In this document: positions 7,209 to 15,375 of the stretch, piece by piece
Layout of the letters: each line of letters starts with the position of its first letter
How positions within the stretch are numbered: the stretch's first letter is position 1
The notes under the pieces: generated by a model
Told to the model about the DNA's origin: nothing
Database searches by the model: none
Seen by the model: only the letters and a program-made list of their open reading frames with translations
Origin: Nocardia gamkensis NBRC 108242
GTDB taxonomy: Bacteria; Actinomycetota; Actinomycetes; Mycobacteriales; Mycobacteriaceae
NCBI RefSeq assembly: GCF_001612985.1
Contig: NZ_BDBM01000033.1
Span: 32,558 to 96,557 of the forward strand
DNA length: 64,000 bases
Direction of reading: 5' to 3'
Program-made: the position numbers and the translations under genes

Positions 7209-8183
7209 TCAACGCGCGGTGACGAACCCCTCGGCGACCATCCAGTCCCGGGCCACCTCCGCGGGTTCGCGCCCGTCCACGTCGACCTGACGGTTGAGTT
7301 CGGTGATGGTCTCGTTGGTGAGGCGCTGCGAGATCGGCGTCATGATCTCGGCCACCTCCGGATGCTCGTCGGCGAAACTCTCGCGCATCACCAGCGCGGC
7401 GTTGTACTTCGGGAAGAACCCGCGATCGTCCTGTAGCAGGACCAGATTCAATGCCGGGATGCGCCCGTCGGTGGCGGCGACCGAGCCGAAACGGCACTGT
7501 CTGCCGTCTGCGGTCGCCTGGTAGACCACCGCGTCCTGCACGATCTGCTTGCGTACCTTGCCCGCGTCGATCTCGTACTTGCGGACGAGGCCGGGGAATC
7601 CGTCCTGGCGGACGTTGAATTCGGTGCCGACGCAGATGGCCGCGGCGGCCGGATCGGCGGCGGCCAGCGTGGCGTAGTCCGACAGCGTGCGCACGCCGGT
7701 CTCCTGCGCGGTCCGCGCGCTCATGACCAGCGCGTAGGTGTTGTTCATCGGCGCCATCGCGGTCCACACCATGCCGTGCTCGGCGAGGTCGGCGTCCCGC
7801 ACCGCCTCGAACTGGCCGATCTCGTCGGGCACCGGCTTCTCGTTGCCGAGGTAGTTGATCCAGCCGGTGCCGGTGTATTCGTAGGCGATGTCGATCTGCC
7901 CGTGCAGTTGGGCGTCGCGCACACTGTTGGAGCCCTGGATATTGGTCAGGTCGCGGACCTCGGCGCCGGCCGCGGTCAGGGCGAACTCGATGAGATATCC
8001 GAGGATGTTCTGTTCGGTGAAGTCTTTGGAGCCCACCGTGACCGGCACACCGTCCAGTGCGGGGATCGGGCGGATGCTGCCCGGCCCCACCCGCAGCGGC
8101 ACCGCGCCGCCGGATTGCAGCCCGCAGGCGGCCACCAGCGCCAACCCCAGCCCCAGAGCGAGCGCGCGCCATACCCGCGTCAT
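7209..8183 (-). CDS. proX: glycine betaine/choline ABC transporter, substrate-binding lipoprotein
   Basis: A 324-residue protein with a lipoprotein signal: basic start, hydrophobic stretch and LVAAC with Cys at residue 20. It continues with VTVGSKDFTEQNILGYLIEF, the beginning of the OpuAC/OpuBC-type quaternary-amine binding domain. Aromatic-rich segments such as YEYTGTGWINYLGN probably form the ligand cage. It captures osmoprotectants outside the membrane and delivers them to the permeases encoded upstream. ATG at 8183 overlaps the preceding permease stop as ATGA. It is the last gene of a four-gene operon. Confidence 0.9.
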   Translation of the reverse strand: MTRVWRALALGLGLALVAACGLQSGGAVPLRVGPGSIRPIPALDGVPVTVGSKDFTEQNILGYLIEFALTAAGAEVRDLTNIQGSNSVRDAQLHGQIDIAYEYTGTGWINYLGNEKPVPDEIGQFEAVRDADLAEHGMVWTAMAPMNNTYALVMSARTAQETGVRTLSDYATLAAADPAAAAICVGTEFNVRQDGFPGLVRKYEIDAGKVRKQIVQDAVVYQATADGRQCRFGSVAATDGRIPALNLVLLQDDRGFFPKYNAALVMRESFADEHPEVAEIMTPISQRLTNETITELNRQVDVDGREPAEVARDWMVAEGFVTAR

Positions 8184-8944
8184 TTCAGACCCCTGGGCCC
8201 GAGGAATTCTTCGGCGAGCGCGCCGAGCCAATCCACCAGCAGGGCCAGCGCCACCGCGAGCACCGCGCCGACCACCAAGGTGACGTTGTCGCGCAGTTTG
8301 TAACCGGTGTCGATCAGAATGCCGAGCCCGCCCGCGCTCACCAGGAACGAGAGCGTCGCGGTGCCGACGGCGAGCACCAGCGAGGTGCGCAACCCGGCGA
8401 GGATGTAGGGCACCGCGAGCGGGAACTCGATGCGGCGCAACACCGTCACGGCCGACATCCCCTGACCGCGGCCCGCATCGATGAGCGTCCGGTCGACCTG
8501 CTGGTAGCCCAGGATGGTGTTGCGCAGCACCGGAAGCAGCGAGTAGAACGCGATCGGCGCCACGCCGATCCAGAAGCCGGTGGTCCGGGTGGCCAGATAG
8601 AACAGCACGATCAGTCCGATGGCAGGAGCGGCCGCGCCGATGTTCGCGATGCCCACGAAGATCGGTGTGAGGCGTCGGAATCCCGGTCTCGTGAGCAGGG
8701 TGCCCAGCGGGACTGCCACCGCGAGCACGATCAGCACCACGGTCCCGGTGATCAGCACGTGCTGCCAGGTGACGGTCGCGACGTTGCTCGCGTTCAGGCT
8801 CGCTCGCTGCGTGACGGTGAGTTCGCGGGCGAACGCCCACACCAGCACACCGGCGGTGAGCACGAGCACGAGCACGGGCTGCACGAGCAAACGGATGCGC
8901 TCGGCCCTGCGCTGGGCGGCGGGTGAGGCGATGGCGGTGGTCAT
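8180..8944 (-). CDS. osmoprotectant ABC transporter permease (ProW/OpuCB type)
   Basis: A 254-residue membrane protein with six or so hydrophobic segments. The loop RTLIDAGRGQGMSAVTVLRRIEFP corresponds to the EAA motif that contacts the ATPase. It is the second permease of the importer and would form the channel with the protein at 10133-10846. It overlaps the ATPase gene (ATGA at 8941-8944) and the binding-protein gene (ATGA at 8180-8183), so all are translated from one message. Confidence 0.9.
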   Translation of the reverse strand: MTTAIASPAAQRRAERIRLLVQPVLVLVLTAGVLVWAFARELTVTQRASLNASNVATVTWQHVLITGTVVLIVLAVAVPLGTLLTRPGFRRLTPIFVGIANIGAAAPAIGLIVLFYLATRTTGFWIGVAPIAFYSLLPVLRNTILGYQQVDRTLIDAGRGQGMSAVTVLRRIEFPLAVPYILAGLRTSLVLAVGTATLSFLVSAGGLGILIDTGYKLRDNVTLVVGAVLAVALALLVDWLGALAEEFLGPRGLK

Positions 8945-10140
8945 GGCGCCCCGTCCCGCGCGGCGCCGTCCGCTCCGTGCTCGGCGCGCAGGGCCGACAG
9001 GTGGCCGATCAGCGTGTCGATGGTGATCAGGCCGACGTACTCGCCGCGCGGTCCGGTCACCACCGCGGTCGCGTTCTGATGCGTCAGCAGGGCTTCCAGC
9101 GCGTCCTGCAGCGTCGATTTCAGCGACAATGTATCCGGCACCGGTGATCCGAGGCCGCGCAGCGAGTCGGCGTGCGCCAGGTGCTCGGCCGAGACCCAGC
9201 GGAGTGGACGGCCCTGACCGTCCAGCACCAGCGCCCACGGCCGGTCCCGGTCCGCGAGCGCGGCGCGCAGCGCGCCGGCCGGGTCCTCCTCGGTGGCGGT
9301 GGGGCAGTCGCCGAGTTCGACGTCCCCGACGCGGGTCAAGGTGAGCTGTTTGAGCGAGGCGTCCGCGCCGACGAAGCCGGCCACCGTCTCGTCGGCGGGG
9401 TCGGCCAGGATCGCCGCGGGCGTGTCGTATTGCAGGATCCGGGACTTGTCACCGAGTACGGCGATGCGATCGCCGAGCTTGACCGCCTCGGTGAAATCGT
9501 GGGTGACGAAGACGATCGTCTTGCCGAGTTCGCCTTGCAGGCGCAGCAGCTCGTTCTGCAGCGAGCCGCGGGTGATCGGATCGACCGCGCCGAACGGCTC
9601 GTCCATCAGCAGCACGGGCGGGTCGGCCGCCAGTGCCCTGGCCACACCGACGCGCTGCTGCTGGCCGCCGGACAACCGGCGGGGATAGCGGTCGCGGAAG
9701 GTGTCCGGGTCGAGGCCGACCAGTTCCAGCATCTCGTCGACCCGTGCCGCGATGCGCCGCCGGTCCCAGCCGATCAGGCCCGGCACGGTCGCGACGTTCT
9801 TCGCGACGGTCAGATGCGGGAACAATCCCGCCTGCTGGATCGAATATCCGATGCCGCGGCGCAATCGGTCGGGATGGATCGTGGCCGCGTCGCGCCCATC
9901 GATCGTGATGGTGCCCGAGGTGGGCTCGATCAACCGGTTGATCATCCGCATGGTGGTGGTCTTGCCGCAGCCGGACGGTCCCACCAGGACCACGATCTCA
10001 CCGGCCGGGATGGTGAGGGAGACGCTGTCCACGGCCGGATCACGCTGTCCCGGATAATGTTTGGTCACCGAATGCAGCACGATCTCGACGCCGGAGACGA
10101 CGGATCTCGCGGAGCCATCGCGGGTTTCGGTCTCAGTCAC
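8941..10140 (-). CDS. proV: osmoprotectant ABC transporter ATPase with C-terminal CBS domains
   Basis: A 399-residue ATPase. Walker A is GPSGCGKTT, the signature is LSGGQQQR, Walker B is LLMDEPFGAVD and the switch His is in VTHDF. After about residue 260 come two CBS-like segments, the second containing TAVVTGPRGEYVGLITIDTL. In OpuA-type importers such CBS domains sense ionic strength and gate transport. It starts at GTG 10140, overlapping the upstream permease stop by eight bases. It powers uptake of betaine-like solutes during osmotic stress; the exact solute is not readable. Confidence 0.92.
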   Translation of the reverse strand: MTETETRDGSARSVVSGVEIVLHSVTKHYPGQRDPAVDSVSLTIPAGEIVVLVGPSGCGKTTTMRMINRLIEPTSGTITIDGRDAATIHPDRLRRGIGYSIQQAGLFPHLTVAKNVATVPGLIGWDRRRIAARVDEMLELVGLDPDTFRDRYPRRLSGGQQQRVGVARALAADPPVLLMDEPFGAVDPITRGSLQNELLRLQGELGKTIVFVTHDFTEAVKLGDRIAVLGDKSRILQYDTPAAILADPADETVAGFVGADASLKQLTLTRVGDVELGDCPTATEEDPAGALRAALADRDRPWALVLDGQGRPLRWVSAEHLAHADSLRGLGSPVPDTLSLKSTLQDALEALLTHQNATAVVTGPRGEYVGLITIDTLIGHLSALRAEHGADGAARDGAP

Positions 10141-10846
10141 GGATTCCCCTCGAGGTGGTGAGCCGTCCGATCAGGACGTAGATCGCGTCGAGTGCGAGTG
10201 CGAGCACGACGACGAGGAGCGTGCCGACCAGGGCCTGCGGCACCGCGTTCGGGCTGCCGAGGCGCGCGAGACCGGAGAAGATCAGGTTGCCGAGTCCGGG
10301 ACCCTTGGCGTACGCGGCGAGGGCGAGAATTCCCATGATCAGTTGCGTGCTCACCCGCATTCCGGTCAGGATCGCCGGCCAGGCCAGCGGCAATTCGATC
10401 CGGGCGAGCACCCGGAGCCGGTTCATCCCGACTCCTCGGGCCGCATCGGTCACGGCCGGGTCCACCGAGGCGAGCCCGATGATGGTGTTGCGCAGAATCG
10501 GCAGCAGTGCGTACACGACGAGCGCGGTGATCGTCGGCGCGACACCCAGGCCGAGGATCGGGATCAGCAGGCCGAGCAGCGCGAACGACGGAACGGTGAG
10601 CACCGCGCCCGCCAGCGCGGAGGCGATCGAGGAGCCGAACGGGCTGCGATAGACCAGCACCCCGATCAGCACCGAGACCACCGTGGCCAGCAGCACCGAT
10701 TGCACCACGGCCGAGACGTGCAGGTAGGAATCGACCAGCAACTGATGCCGCCGGTGCACGATGAATGTCCACAGCGTGTCCAGGGCGGTACCTCCCCATC
10801 GGCCGGCCTCTCGGGAGACTAGCGCGGTTTCGCCGGTGCCGTACAC
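10133..10846 (-). CDS. osmoprotectant ABC transporter permease (ProZ/OpuCD type)
   Basis: A 237-residue protein with about six membrane segments and the EAA-type loop AVTDAARGVGMNRLRVLARI. It is the first gene of the operon. GTG at 10846 is the furthest start; it has no clear ribosome site, and a slightly later start is possible. With the other permease it forms the heterodimeric channel. The gap to the divergent CHAP-domain gene (133 bases) should carry both promoters. Confidence 0.87.
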   Translation of the reverse strand: MYGTGETALVSREAGRWGGTALDTLWTFIVHRRHQLLVDSYLHVSAVVQSVLLATVVSVLIGVLVYRSPFGSSIASALAGAVLTVPSFALLGLLIPILGLGVAPTITALVVYALLPILRNTIIGLASVDPAVTDAARGVGMNRLRVLARIELPLAWPAILTGMRVSTQLIMGILALAAYAKGPGLGNLIFSGLARLGSPNAVPQALVGTLLVVVLALALDAIYVLIGRLTTSRGIRD

Positions 10847-10979
10847 GATTTCGGCTCGTACGGGTTGCCTCCGGCTCGGTCACCGAGAACCGGACGGTGG
10901 CGCCCGGAACCGTCGCGCGCCTTCGCGCGTCGAATTCCATAGGCTCGACAACAGCATCACATAAATGAACGGGGGAGCG

Positions 10980-11582
10980 ATGGCACAGCGGCCGGGATGG
11001 CGAGCAGGGCGGTGGATCGCACTCGCATTGGTGGTGCTCGGTGTGGTCGGCGCCGGGATCACCGGGGCCCTCTGGTGGCAGGACCGCGCTGACCGCCGAG
11101 CGGTCGTGGGCGAGCGTCTCACCGAGTTCCCCGCGCTGGACCGTTCGGCGCTCGACGCCACCCAGGCCGGAATCGTCGCGATCGCCGAGCGCGAGTTCGC
11201 CGATCCGGGCGCGGGCACGAAATACGCGGAAGGCGTCGAGGAGGCGTGGTGCGCCGATTTCGTCAGCTGGGTGCTGCGCGAAGCGGGTGTGGCGCTGGCC
11301 AACCCCAATTCGGGCTCCTGGCGGATTCCGGGTGTCTACACGTTGCAGGAGTACTACGAGAGCGTCGGCCGGTTCGAACCGATCGGCTCGGGCTATCGAC
11401 CGCGGACCGGTGACGTGCTGCTGTACCGGGAGTCCAGTCCGTTCGGGCAGCACACGAACATCGTCCTGCGGGCCGATGGCGGGCAGGTGACCACGATCGG
11501 TGGCAACGAGTACGGCGGGATCCGGATCCACCGCTTCACCCTGGACGACGTGACGGGAGTGGTCGGTCTCGGGCGATTGTGA
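10980..11582 (+). CDS. membrane-anchored CHAP-domain protein (putative peptidoglycan amidase/peptidase)
   Basis: A 200-residue protein with a single N-terminal membrane anchor (WIALALVVLGVVGAGITGAL) and an extracytoplasmic CHAP domain. The probable catalytic Cys is in EAWCADFVSWVLREAG, and the His is in PFGQHTNIVLR with the following GGNEYGG. CHAP enzymes cut amide bonds in peptidoglycan or glutathionyl-type conjugates. ATG 10980 has GGGGGAG just upstream; an ATG at 10965 would place that site inside the gene. Monocistronic; a hairpin at 11657 may terminate it. Confidence 0.85.
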   Translation: MAQRPGWRAGRWIALALVVLGVVGAGITGALWWQDRADRRAVVGERLTEFPALDRSALDATQAGIVAIAEREFADPGAGTKYAEGVEEAWCADFVSWVLREAGVALANPNSGSWRIPGVYTLQEYYESVGRFEPIGSGYRPRTGDVLLYRESSPFGQHTNIVLRADGGQVTTIGGNEYGGIRIHRFTLDDVTGVVGLGRL

Positions 11583-11656
11583 AGATCACTCCCGCGGAGC
11601 GGAATCTGTCCGATATGCGGGTGAAACGACGTGCCGGATGGTCCTACGATGGAGAC

Positions 11657-11678
11657 GGCGGCGCCCGGCAGCGCCGCC
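11657..11678 (+). terminator. GC-rich hairpin after the CHAP gene
   Basis: GGCGGCGC at 11657-11664 and GCGCCGCC at 11671-11678 are perfect complements with a six-base loop, 75 bases after the stop. No U-tract. Plausible factor-assisted terminator. Confidence 0.4.
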
Positions 11679-11812
11679 GCCGGTCCCCGCCCTGCTTCCC
11701 CCTCATCGGCAGGACGGGGATCCCGGGCTGACCAGCGCGTTCCGGGGCGGGACAAGATCGGTCGCGTACCGTGTCGGGTGTCCATCGAGAGGTGAGGGTT
11801 CCGGAACTACTG

Positions 11813-12940
11813 ATGCATCCGACCGACGAATCGAGTAGTGCGCCAGCCTGGATCGACTACGCCGAGTTCGGCGAGCGTTTCGTCACGCACGCCGTGAACG
11901 CCGCTCGCATCGAATCCGCCATCTCCGGTATGACTGGCCGCGGCTTGACCATCGGCCCGGTCTCGATCGGCCCGGCCGGACTCGCGGGTTTCGTCGCCGA
12001 GGGCAAGGTCGGCGCCCCGCGCGTCCTGCACAGCGGGCCCCCGGTGACCTTCGCCGTGACCGTCCCGGTGTCGCTCACCCTCAAAGTGCTGCTCGGTGGC
12101 CGGAAACTGCGGCTGGAGGCCAGGGTCGAGATCGATCTGACGCTGCACGCCCGCACCGCAGAGCCCGTGCTCATCGTCATCGACATCCCGCCGATCACCC
12201 AGCGTGACATCAGCTTCGTCCTGCGCGCCCAAGCGGTGGAGTCGGCGTGGGAATGGCTGCTCGACCCCATCGCGGGGGTGGTGCAGCGCGAGGTCGCGTC
12301 CCGGGTGAACGCCATGCTGGCCGATCCGCAGACCCGCCGGAACCTGGTGTTCGACGTCGAGGCCATGGTGGCCGGTAAACGTTCGCCGCACCGGGACCGT
12401 ATCGCGTTCGACTGGATCGGTTACGACGAGTTCGGGCATCGGTTCTTCTCCCGCATCGTGACGCGCGAACGGGTCTCCGACGTGGTCGAACGGTTGGCGG
12501 GCAGGCCGATCGAAGTCGGGCCGCTGCGGACGGGGCCCCGCGCCACTGCCGTCGTGACCGTCCGGGGAGCGGTCCGCATGCCGCGGCTGGCGGACCGGTC
12601 GGCGGATCCGGTCGCGTTCGACCTGACGCTGCCGGTAAGCCTGGACATCACGGTGGACGTGCTGAAAGCCAATCGCTATCGCGCCGACGTCGAGGTGCCG
12701 TTGGCGCTCACCGCCCGCGCCGCCGACCCCTTGCGCGTGGTGATCGACGTGCCGCCGCCGAACCCCGCGGACATCCGGATGGAGTTCGCCGCGCAAGGTG
12801 CGCGGGCGGCCGCCCTCGGTGCGCTCGCCGGGATAAAGAAACAGGTCGTCGCACAGGTGGCGGCGGTGATCCGCAGAGAACTGGCCGATCCCGCGATGCG
12901 CACCATCGACGTGGCCGCGCGGATCGACGGCGTCGCCTGA
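11813..12940 (+). CDS. protein of unknown function made of two related domains
   Basis: A 375-residue protein without signal peptide or membrane segment. It has two copies of a roughly 190-residue unit. WIDYAEFGERFVTHAVNAAR in the first matches WIGYDEFGHRFFSRIVTRER in the second, then TIGPVSIGP matches EVGPLRTGP. Next, VPVSLTLKVL matches LPVSLDITVDVL, and LIVIDIPPITQRDISF matches RVVIDVPPPNPADIRM. The alternating hydrophobic pattern suggests beta-rich modules. No family was recognised. The ATG at 11813 is used; a GTG at 11771 is also in frame. It stands alone between the CHAP and DUF1906 genes, both envelope-related. Confidence 0.75.
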   Translation: MHPTDESSSAPAWIDYAEFGERFVTHAVNAARIESAISGMTGRGLTIGPVSIGPAGLAGFVAEGKVGAPRVLHSGPPVTFAVTVPVSLTLKVLLGGRKLRLEARVEIDLTLHARTAEPVLIVIDIPPITQRDISFVLRAQAVESAWEWLLDPIAGVVQREVASRVNAMLADPQTRRNLVFDVEAMVAGKRSPHRDRIAFDWIGYDEFGHRFFSRIVTRERVSDVVERLAGRPIEVGPLRTGPRATAVVTVRGAVRMPRLADRSADPVAFDLTLPVSLDITVDVLKANRYRADVEVPLALTARAADPLRVVIDVPPPNPADIRMEFAAQGARAAALGALAGIKKQVVAQVAAVIRRELADPAMRTIDVAARIDGVA

Positions 12941-13116
12941 CCCGATCATCTGCGGCCCATGTGGCGAATGTGAAACGTGTTTCTCCTGGGTCTGGCGGTT
13001 CTGATGTGAATGTGGTGAAATGAGTTCACGTTCGAGGCTCCCGGCGCGCGGTGATTTGGGGAAGGTGCGCCGGGCACGCTGCTCTTCCAGGTCGGGATTG
13101 CGCGAAGGAGTCGACG

Positions 13117-13830
13117 ATGCGTTCCGTTCCGGTGTCCCGGCGTGATCTGTTCGCCTACGCGGCCGCGGCGGCCGTGGTCGGCGTCACCGCGGCGGCAGCT
13201 CCCGCCGCCGCGCGGCCCTCGCTCGGCACCCTGATCGATTACGCGGGCGGCGTCCCCTCGGCCGCGGCGATCCGCGACGCCGGACATGTCGGCGTGATCC
13301 GTTACGTGTCCGACCGCAGGCCGGGCGCGGAGTGGATGGCGGGAAAACCGCTGCGATCCGCCGAAGTCGACGATCTCAAAGCGGCCGGTTTGCAGATCGT
13401 GTCGTGCTACCAGTTCGGCAAGGGCCCGACCGCGGACTGGCGCGGTGGGCTGGAAGCGGGCAAACGGCACGCCGAGCGCGGGCTAGCGTTGCACCGCGCC
13501 GCCGGTGGTCCGGACAACGTGCCCATCTACGCGTCCATCGACGACAACCCCTCCGCGGTCGACTTCGCCACCATGATCGCGCCGTACCTGCTGGGCTGGC
13601 AGGCCGTGCTCGGTCAGGAGAACACCGGCGTCTACGCGAACACCCCGACCATCGAGCTGGCCCGCACCGCCGGATTGGGCGCCTGGTACTGGCAGCACAA
13701 CTGGGGCACACCCAAAGGCTTCGTGCACCCGGCCGCCCACCTGCACCAGTTCGAGATCGACAAGCAGTCCATCGACGGGGTGGGGATCGACGTGAACAAC
13801 GTGCTCACACCCGAGTACGGGCAGTGGTGA
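13117..13830 (+). CDS. Tat-exported DUF1906 glycoside-hydrolase-like protein (Rv2525c type)
   Basis: A 237-residue protein with a twin-arginine signal (VSRRDLF, then an alanine-rich hydrophobic stretch ending AARPS). The mature part has the DUF1906 TIM-barrel pattern: LGTLIDYAGGVPSAAAIRDA, VGVIRYVSD, IYASIDDNPSAVDF and HLHQFEIDKQSIDGVGIDVN. The M. tuberculosis homologue Rv2525c is a Tat substrate linked to cell-wall physiology. ATG 13117 is preceded by GAAGGAG at the right distance. Convergent with the serine-ladder gene, 15 bases away. Enzymatic activity is unproven in the family. Confidence 0.9.
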   Translation: MRSVPVSRRDLFAYAAAAAVVGVTAAAAPAAARPSLGTLIDYAGGVPSAAAIRDAGHVGVIRYVSDRRPGAEWMAGKPLRSAEVDDLKAAGLQIVSCYQFGKGPTADWRGGLEAGKRHAERGLALHRAAGGPDNVPIYASIDDNPSAVDFATMIAPYLLGWQAVLGQENTGVYANTPTIELARTAGLGAWYWQHNWGTPKGFVHPAAHLHQFEIDKQSIDGVGIDVNNVLTPEYGQW

Positions 13831-13845
13831 AGCGACCGAGCTCCG

Positions 13846-14205
13846 CTACGTCTGGCAGTGGCTTATCGGGGTGACGCGCAGGTCGGGTTCGTCGTCCGGG
13901 ACGACGCGCAGGGTGGGGCGGCTGTCCGGGGCTTCGTGGTTGCCGAGCCAGGAGAACAGCGACCACCGGGACAGGCCGGAGAACGCGGAACCGAGGCTGG
14001 CGAACGAGAACGAGGATATCGCCGACCCGACCGAGCCAACGGATCCGATCGACAGCACCGAACCCACGCTGCCGATGGACAGGACCGAGTAGGCCGACCC
14101 GATGGACAGGATCGACCCCTCGGAGCGGAAAGACAGGATCGAGCGATGCGAGCGTCTGCTGCGGATCGAATGTGCCGTGCGTATCGAATGATCGATGGTC
14201 GCCAT
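13846..14205 (-). CDS. serine-ladder repeat protein (Ser at every third residue)
   Basis: A 119-residue protein. Serine occupies every third position from residue 13 to residue 85 without a break (25 in a row), and Ser7 and Thr10 keep the phase. The inner part is a 9-residue unit SIGSVGSVL, repeated with I/V/L and G/A between serines. The N-terminus is basic (RTAHSIRSRRSHRS), and the C-terminal 30 residues are acidic/proline-rich without the repeat. No signal peptide. Such regularity suggests a thin solenoid or other periodic fold. I recall similar unnamed actinobacterial proteins but no function. Its nearest neighbours are secreted-protein genes. Confidence 0.8.
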   Translation of the reverse strand: MATIDHSIRTAHSIRSRRSHRSILSFRSEGSILSIGSAYSVLSIGSVGSVLSIGSVGSVGSAISSFSFASLGSAFSGLSRWSLFSWLGNHEAPDSRPTLRVVPDDEPDLRVTPISHCQT

Positions 14206-14334
14206 ACTTAGCGGTCTACCACAGTCCGGACGGCTCGTGGGGCGGCGCGGCGGATCCGTTCGAGGTTGTCGCGGGCTTCCCCGGAACGACCGCGGGCGGC
14301 GACCCCGATGGAGTCGCCGCCCTCGATCGAAAGC

Positions 14335-15135
14335 TCAGCCTACGGTGAAGAATCCGAGCGTCGGCAGGAACGAGCAGGTCCGCGCCTCGGCGTCACCGGA
14401 CTTCGTGGTCAGCGAGCCGGAGACGACCGCGACGACGCGGCCGAAGCCCGTGTCGGCGATCGCCGACAGCGTGGCGGGGCCGTCCGGGTTGATCTTGGCC
14501 TCGTCGGTCAAAGGCAGGACGCCGGACTGACGGGTGTCCAGATTCAGCCACTGCACCGTCATCGGCGGATTCTGCACCGGCGTCGGCGACTTGGTGCCGA
14601 GGGCGGTGAAGACGAACCCGGTCTGACCGGCGCTCGGGCCGGGCGGCGGCAGCGTGGCCGGGCCGGGGACGGCCAGGGCGGTGCCCACCGAGTCGGCGCC
14701 CGGGCCGATGCAGCCCTTGCCGATGGTCGGGTAGAGGAACTGCGCGATCGCCGGGCCGTCCTGCGGCACCTCGGGACCACCGCCGCCGCTGCCGTCCAGG
14801 AACGTGATGATCCGTTCCAATGTCGACTTGATCTGCGGCGGCAGGTTCAAGGTGGCCAGCAGCTTGCGTGCCTGATCCAGGATGGCCGACTGCGGGCCGG
14901 CGATCCCGCCGGGGCCGGCGATATCCGCCGGGCCCGCGACGGCGCCGACGATTGCTGGGGCGAGCGCGGCCAGCGCATCCACCGGAACACCTTCGGGAAC
15001 CATGGGAACGCTGTTCGTGAGCGCCGCCGGGGCGGTCGCGGGAGCCGCGATTGCTGTCGTCGGCGCGGCGAGCGTGGCGCTCGCCGCGATGGCGAGCGCG
15101 GACAATGCGATCCGCGATCCTCGGGTGCGAAGCAC
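14335..15135 (-). CDS. secreted protein of unknown function
   Basis: A 266-residue protein starting at GTG with a clear Sec signal peptide (basic MLRTRGSR, hydrophobic core, AIAAPATA cleavage region near residue 32). The mature part has a helical segment (ILDQARKLLATLNLPPQIKS). It also has a Gly/Pro-rich stretch and a C-terminal beta-rich domain with two cysteines (KGCIGPG and EARTCSFLPTLGFF) that could form a disulfide. I do not recognise the family; it resembles the many small secreted proteins of mycolic-acid bacteria. Monocistronic, with 240 non-coding bases before divergent pimE. Confidence 0.75.
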   Translation of the reverse strand: MLRTRGSRIALSALAIAASATLAAPTTAIAAPATAPAALTNSVPMVPEGVPVDALAALAPAIVGAVAGPADIAGPGGIAGPQSAILDQARKLLATLNLPPQIKSTLERIITFLDGSGGGGPEVPQDGPAIAQFLYPTIGKGCIGPGADSVGTALAVPGPATLPPPGPSAGQTGFVFTALGTKSPTPVQNPPMTVQWLNLDTRQSGVLPLTDEAKINPDGPATLSAIADTGFGRVVAVVSGSLTTKSGDAEARTCSFLPTLGFFTVG

Positions 15136-15375
15136 TGGTCTGGCCGTCCTTACCTCGGGTACATCTGGGTTCGATTGCTAAAAGCCATCGTTTCGGGGGT
15201 CACTCTAGGGACATTGCGGCTATGTGTACAGCCGCGGCGTCCGAAAGGCGCCGGGGACGATCAGTGTTAGCAGAACATACCGCGCCCTGATGTTACTGGT
15301 GTGAAAGTTGATGCAAATGTTACCGATGGTTCGAGGGTGGAGCCGACCGGAAGCGCGCTGCGGTTAATCTAATCG

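Noticed and set aside
8184..8840. N-terminal extension of the substrate-binding protein frame through the permease gene
   Set aside because: The lipoprotein signal starts at 8183 with ATGA coupling; the upstream part is only an open antisense-free shadow of the permease.
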